From Acidobacteriaceae bacterium (GTDB lineage Bacteria; Acidobacteriota; Terriglobia; Terriglobales; Acidobacteriaceae): a DNA stretch of 64,000 nt. The notes under the pieces are model-generated. The model saw only the letters and a list, made by a program, of their open reading frames with translations. It searched no databases and was not told the origin of the DNA. Of the stretch, positions 60,626-64,000 are shown one piece after another (positions within the stretch are counted from its first letter, which is position 1; each line of letters begins with the position of its first letter). A program made the position numbers and the translations under genes. The stretch spans positions 620,001 to 684,000 of the forward strand of contig JAOAPN010000014.1 of the NCBI GenBank assembly GCA_025462885.1, written 5' to 3'.

Positions 60626-61873
60626 ATGAAGTTATTTGTAGTTGGCGCCATCCTTTCATTCACGATCAATGGGGTCAGGCCGGTAGTTGCTCAGCTGCCT
60701 GGTGTGGTTGAGAGAGTGGCTGTTCAAGTCAAGCCTGATACGTTGCAGGAGGCAGATGTAGATCTATTGGCTTCCGCCGGAATTCATCTTGTTCGATTTG
60801 GTATTTACTACTATCCAGATTTTGATCGTCAGGGACAGAAAGCCCCGGAGTGGGCTAGATATGACCGATTGTTCCAAATACTGGAGAAGCGTCATATCCG
60901 AGTGCTGATGACAGCTTTCGTTCCTCCGGAAACACTACGAGAGCAACTTAAGGGGCAAAGCGTACCCAATATTGACGGCAAGTTCGATACCCTGCGCGTG
61001 CGCTCTAACTTGCTCAATGATTTGGATGTGCTGGTCCGCAATTCAGTGCAACGATACGGTCATTCCATCGCGGCAATCGAGCTTTGGAATGAACCCGAGA
61101 ACCGACGCTTCTGGTCTGTTGCTCCCGAGCTTGGCTCCATCGCTTCAGCCATGGATGGAGTGTGTGCAAGGGCCAAAGGGTGGCCGCAACTACCCCTGCT
61201 TGGCTTCGGGCTTGTTCTTCTACCCGGGGGAGATAACTCAAGCACCACTCTCTTCGACTCTATGAAAAAGAGCGGGGCCACCTCTTGTTTGACCGCTGTG
61301 TCCGGACACTTTTACAGAGAGCATGCTGAACTTGTCATCGACGAGTTGCGAAAGGCCACTGAATATGTGCAGTTGCCCGTGGCGGTTACTGAGTTGGGGG
61401 CGAGTTCTATGAGTACCACTCGTACTGAATCGCAGCAGGCCGATCTTGTCTCACGAGTGATTCTTAGTTCGTTGATTGCGAAGTCTCCCCTGATTTCGAT
61501 GTACGAGTGGAAAGACTCAGCGGAAGCAATGCCTGAGCGAGAAAAACACTTTGGTGCGCTGCGCAGCGATAGTACTAAAAAGCCGTTGTTCTATGCGATT
61601 CAGAATTTTCTGCCGCTCTACCAGAAAGCAGAGTCATTTTCCGGCTCCTGTACGGAAGAAATTTGTCAGGTAGCAATGCGGGTCGACATGCAGGAGTATC
61701 AGGTGTTCTGGAATAAGAGTGCGACCGAAGTCCCTCTCAGCAAATATCTTCGTGCGGAAGAGATTGACTCAAAGCTCTTAAGGTCTGCAGACGATTTCTA
61801 TACATCCAGCCCTCAGGAGATCACTTTAACGCAATCACCTCTCCTCGTTCATGTCGTCGCGCACTCCAAATAG
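60626..61873 (+). CDS. Secreted clan-A-like glycoside hydrolase, paralogue 2
   Basis: The 415-residue protein mirrors its upstream neighbour in order and spacing: HLVRFGIYYYPDF, Glu156 in IELWNEPENR and Glu256 in VAVTELGASS. A signal peptide (MKLFVVGAILSFTINGVRPV) is present. Both catalytic Glu are kept, so both copies look active. The sequences differ throughout, so the duplication is not recent and the two may have different linkage preferences. AGAGGA lies five bases before the ATG at 60626. The next gene starts 53 bases on, and the operon continues to the window end. Confidence 0.82.
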   Translation: MKLFVVGAILSFTINGVRPVVAQLPGVVERVAVQVKPDTLQEADVDLLASAGIHLVRFGIYYYPDFDRQGQKAPEWARYDRLFQILEKRHIRVLMTAFVPPETLREQLKGQSVPNIDGKFDTLRVRSNLLNDLDVLVRNSVQRYGHSIAAIELWNEPENRRFWSVAPELGSIASAMDGVCARAKGWPQLPLLGFGLVLLPGGDNSSTTLFDSMKKSGATSCLTAVSGHFYREHAELVIDELRKATEYVQLPVAVTELGASSMSTTRTESQQADLVSRVILSSLIAKSPLISMYEWKDSAEAMPEREKHFGALRSDSTKKPLFYAIQNFLPLYQKAESFSGSCTEEICQVAMRVDMQEYQVFWNKSATEVPLSKYLRAEEIDSKLLRSADDFYTSSPQEITLTQSPLLVHVVAHSK

Positions 61874-61925
61874 ATTCCATACTCGGTGGCGTATTTTTGA
61901 CGATACACAAACAAAAGAGGAAGCA

Positions 61926-64000
61926 ATGCGTAAAGTCATCCTGTTGTTCGCAGCAGCCTTTGGAGGTTCCTGCTCAATTGCGTCTTCGGCAGCCACCTTC
62001 ATGCACCATACGGCCACTGGAGTACGTGCTTCCTATCGGGGATCGACGATTCGAGTTGATGCTCTTCGATCGGATGTTCTTCGTGTTCGAATGTACAGGG
62101 ACACCCGGATCGGCGAGGACGCTTCGTGGGCCGTGCTTCCGCTTGCGCGCACCTCCTCCGTCCCTGTGCGAGCTACTCCAACAGGGTTCGCTACTGCAGA
62201 AGTGGATGTTTCCATCGATGCAACGTTGTGTTTAACGGTGAGAGATTCCTCGGGTCATGTGCTGCAACAAGATTCCGCCCCGGTTGAATGGAGAGAGAAT
62301 GGTTTCCGTGTGGCGAAGAAGATGCTTCCAACGGATCACTTCTTCGGATTGGGAGACAAAGGCGGCTCCCTCGATCGTGTCGGCCAAAGCTTTGTGATGT
62401 GGAATACCGATAGCTATGGCTTTCAGGAGTCTACCGATCCTCTCTACAAGAGTGTGCCCTTCTTCCTACGGATGCAGCATGGTGGTGCGATCGGTGTGCT
62501 GCTCGACAATACCTTTCGTAGCTTCTTCGACTTCGGACATCAGACGGACAGCGAGTACAGCTTTAGCGCTCCAGACGGGCCACTGGATTACTACCTAATC
62601 GTCGGACCAGAGCCCAAAAAAGTGGTGTCTGGCTATGCTTGGCTGACAGGAGCGACGCCTCTGCCGCCGATGTGGGCATTGGGATTTCAGCAGTCCCGGT
62701 ATAGCTACACGCCTCAGACTCAGGTGGAAGAGATCGCGGCTCGTTTACGTCACGACCAGATTCCTGTAGATGCGATCTATCTTGACATCGACTATCAAAA
62801 TAAGAATCGCCCCTTCACGATAGACAAACGAGCGTTTCCTGATTTTGCTGGAATGATTCGCACACTCCAATCGGAGAACATCCATACTGTCGCGATTACG
62901 GACCTGCACATTGCCCACCTTCCAGGGGAAGGGTACCTGCCATACGACGGCGGAAAGGCTGGAGACCATTTTGTAAAGTCTTCCGATGGAAAAGATTACA
63001 TCGGGCAAGTCTGGCCCGGGCCCTCTGTGTTTCCTGATTTTCTGCAAAGGAAGACACGTGCATGGTGGGGAACTCTCTACCGAGAGTTCATACAGCAGGG
63101 TGTGGCAGGATTCTGGAACGACATGAATGAACCGGCAATTTTTAGTTATCCAAACAAGACGATGCCAAACGATGTCCGGCACCGGATTGAGGAGCCGGGT
63201 TTCAAGACACGAACGGCGACGCATCTGGAAGCGCACAATATCTTCGGGATGGAAAACTCCAGAGCGACCTACGAAGGTTTACTAGCCCTTTCACCGAATG
63301 TGCGACCATTTGTGCTCACACGCGCGTCCTATGCTGGGGGTCAACGTTATGCAGCTACTTGGACGGGCGACAATTCGTCAACGTGGAACCACCTCCGCCT
63401 CGCCACAAGTCAGCTTATAAATCTCGGTCTGAGTGGGTTTGCGTTATCTGGTGCAGATGTCGGCGGCTTCACAGGTTCTCCATCTCCGGATCTTCTTACT
63501 CGATGGACAGAACTTGGTGCCTTTCAGCCTATCTATCGAAATCATGCTTCTAAGGGGACCAGACCGCATGAAGTGTGGTCAGACGGCCCGGTCCACGAAG
63601 AGATTCGAAAGCGCTATATCGAAGAACGATACCGTTTGATGCCATACCTCTATACGCTTGCAGAAGAAATGTCACGCAATGGACTCCCTATTGTGCGACC
63701 TCTCTTCATGGAGTTTCCAGATGCAACTGACGACGGGGCTCCTGCGGACCTTTACGCTCCCAATGAGTTTCTCTTTGGTGCGTCCATCCTGGTCTCTCCT
63801 GCACCTTCTCCAGATGAGATCGCGCCCTATGAAGTTCATCTACCCTTGGGTACTTGGTATGACTACTGGACTGGTTTGCGAGTTGAACGTACACAACTCA
63901 TCAAAGGAAGAGACCCTGAGATTCGAGACACAGGTAATAGCCAAGCACCGATCATGGTCTCGCCTAGTCTTGCAGATCTTCCCGTTTATGTACGTGGAGG
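61926..64000 (+). CDS. GH31 alpha-glucosidase-type enzyme, 3' end outside window
   Basis: The first 691 codons are visible; no stop occurs before base 64000. A signal peptide (MRKVILLFAAAFGGSCSIAS) precedes an N-terminal beta-sandwich (about 25-225) and the GH31 barrel. The nucleophile is Asp399 in FWNDMNEPAIF and the acid/base is Asp482 in TWTGDNSSTW; GADVGGFTG is also typical. The LPPMWALGFQQSRYSY block marks the barrel start. It should release glucose or xylose from alpha-linked chains in the periplasm. It lies 52 bases after paralogue 2. Substrate choice (glucan versus xyloglucan) cannot be told from this part. Confidence 0.92.
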   Translation, partial: MRKVILLFAAAFGGSCSIASSAATFMHHTATGVRASYRGSTIRVDALRSDVLRVRMYRDTRIGEDASWAVLPLARTSSVPVRATPTGFATAEVDVSIDATLCLTVRDSSGHVLQQDSAPVEWRENGFRVAKKMLPTDHFFGLGDKGGSLDRVGQSFVMWNTDSYGFQESTDPLYKSVPFFLRMQHGGAIGVLLDNTFRSFFDFGHQTDSEYSFSAPDGPLDYYLIVGPEPKKVVSGYAWLTGATPLPPMWALGFQQSRYSYTPQTQVEEIAARLRHDQIPVDAIYLDIDYQNKNRPFTIDKRAFPDFAGMIRTLQSENIHTVAITDLHIAHLPGEGYLPYDGGKAGDHFVKSSDGKDYIGQVWPGPSVFPDFLQRKTRAWWGTLYREFIQQGVAGFWNDMNEPAIFSYPNKTMPNDVRHRIEEPGFKTRTATHLEAHNIFGMENSRATYEGLLALSPNVRPFVLTRASYAGGQRYAATWTGDNSSTWNHLRLATSQLINLGLSGFALSGADVGGFTGSPSPDLLTRWTELGAFQPIYRNHASKGTRPHEVWSDGPVHEEIRKRYIEERYRLMPYLYTLAEEMSRNGLPIVRPLFMEFPDATDDGAPADLYAPNEFLFGASILVSPAPSPDEIAPYEVHLPLGTWYDYWTGLRVERTQLIKGRDPEIRDTGNSQAPIMVSPSLADLPVYVRG

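Overview
The window is GC-rich chromosomal DNA that looks like a soil Acidobacteriota of the class Terriglobia (Granulicella/Edaphobacter/Terriglobus-like). I infer this from the two very large Oar-type TonB receptors with an N-terminal carboxypeptidase-regulatory domain, the winged-helix/transmembrane regulators, the IS481-type transposase scars, and the wealth of plant-polymer and amino-sugar genes. No rRNA, tRNA, CRISPR array or prophage was seen.

Layout. 0-4 kb: the 3' part of dnaE, an ATP-grasp-like protein, and a PilZ plus response-regulator pair whose receiver has Glu at the phospho-Asp position. 4-9.6 kb: YceI, an MFS carrier, a glycine-zipper protein, a degenerate AAA protein, a mercaptopyruvate-type sulfurtransferase and a Gly/Tyr-rich exported protein. 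9.8-15.1 kb: a MetX-like hydrolase and a siroheme/sulfite-reduction set (sulfite reductase, precorrin-2 dehydrogenase, uroporphyrinogen methyltransferase), then PhoU. The sulfite reductase is preceded by a previously unlisted 26-codon reading frame with five Cys codons, which looks like an attenuator leader peptide. 15.3-29.1 kb: an amino-sugar and cell-wall salvage neighbourhood. Its centre is a 1500-residue protein joining a sodium:solute symporter, a serine beta-lactamase-like hydrolase and a NamZ/DUF1343 exo-muramidase in one chain. It is divergent from a BadF-type sugar kinase and followed by a GH28, an Hsp70, nagA and a GH20 hexosaminidase. 29.3-37.4 kb: a uronate catabolic run (porin, uxaC, a GIY-YIG-like protein, a LarA-family nickel-pincer enzyme, uxaE, gluconokinase, kduD). 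37.5-42.2 kb, opposite strand: the full nickel-pincer cofactor set larE-larC-larB plus a YiaK/DlgD-type dehydrogenase. 42.3-51.7 kb: a TonB receptor divergent from a CzcBAC-type heavy-metal efflux operon. 51.7-52.6 kb: two truncated IS481-type transposases lying tail to tail. 52.6-64 kb: a glycan-use locus made of a TonB receptor, a divergent ToxR-like regulator, a secreted FAD oxidoreductase, two tandem paralogous clan-A-like glycosidases, and a GH31 glucosidase that runs off the end.

How it works together (inference): pectin or glucuronan fragments are cut by GH28, enter through the porin, and pass through UxaC, UxaE, the LarA-like epimerase, gluconokinase and KduD. The Lar maturation genes make the cofactor for the LarA-like enzyme. 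The symporter-hydrolase-muramidase fusion would trim peptidoglycan in the periplasm and import the released sugar next to its own transporter, with the kinase, NagA and GH20 handling the products.

The most unusual items are this triple fusion, the Cys-rich leader, the nickel-pincer enzyme embedded in a uronate operon, and a palindromic element inserted in the same reading frame in two unrelated proteins (the fusion and LarC).
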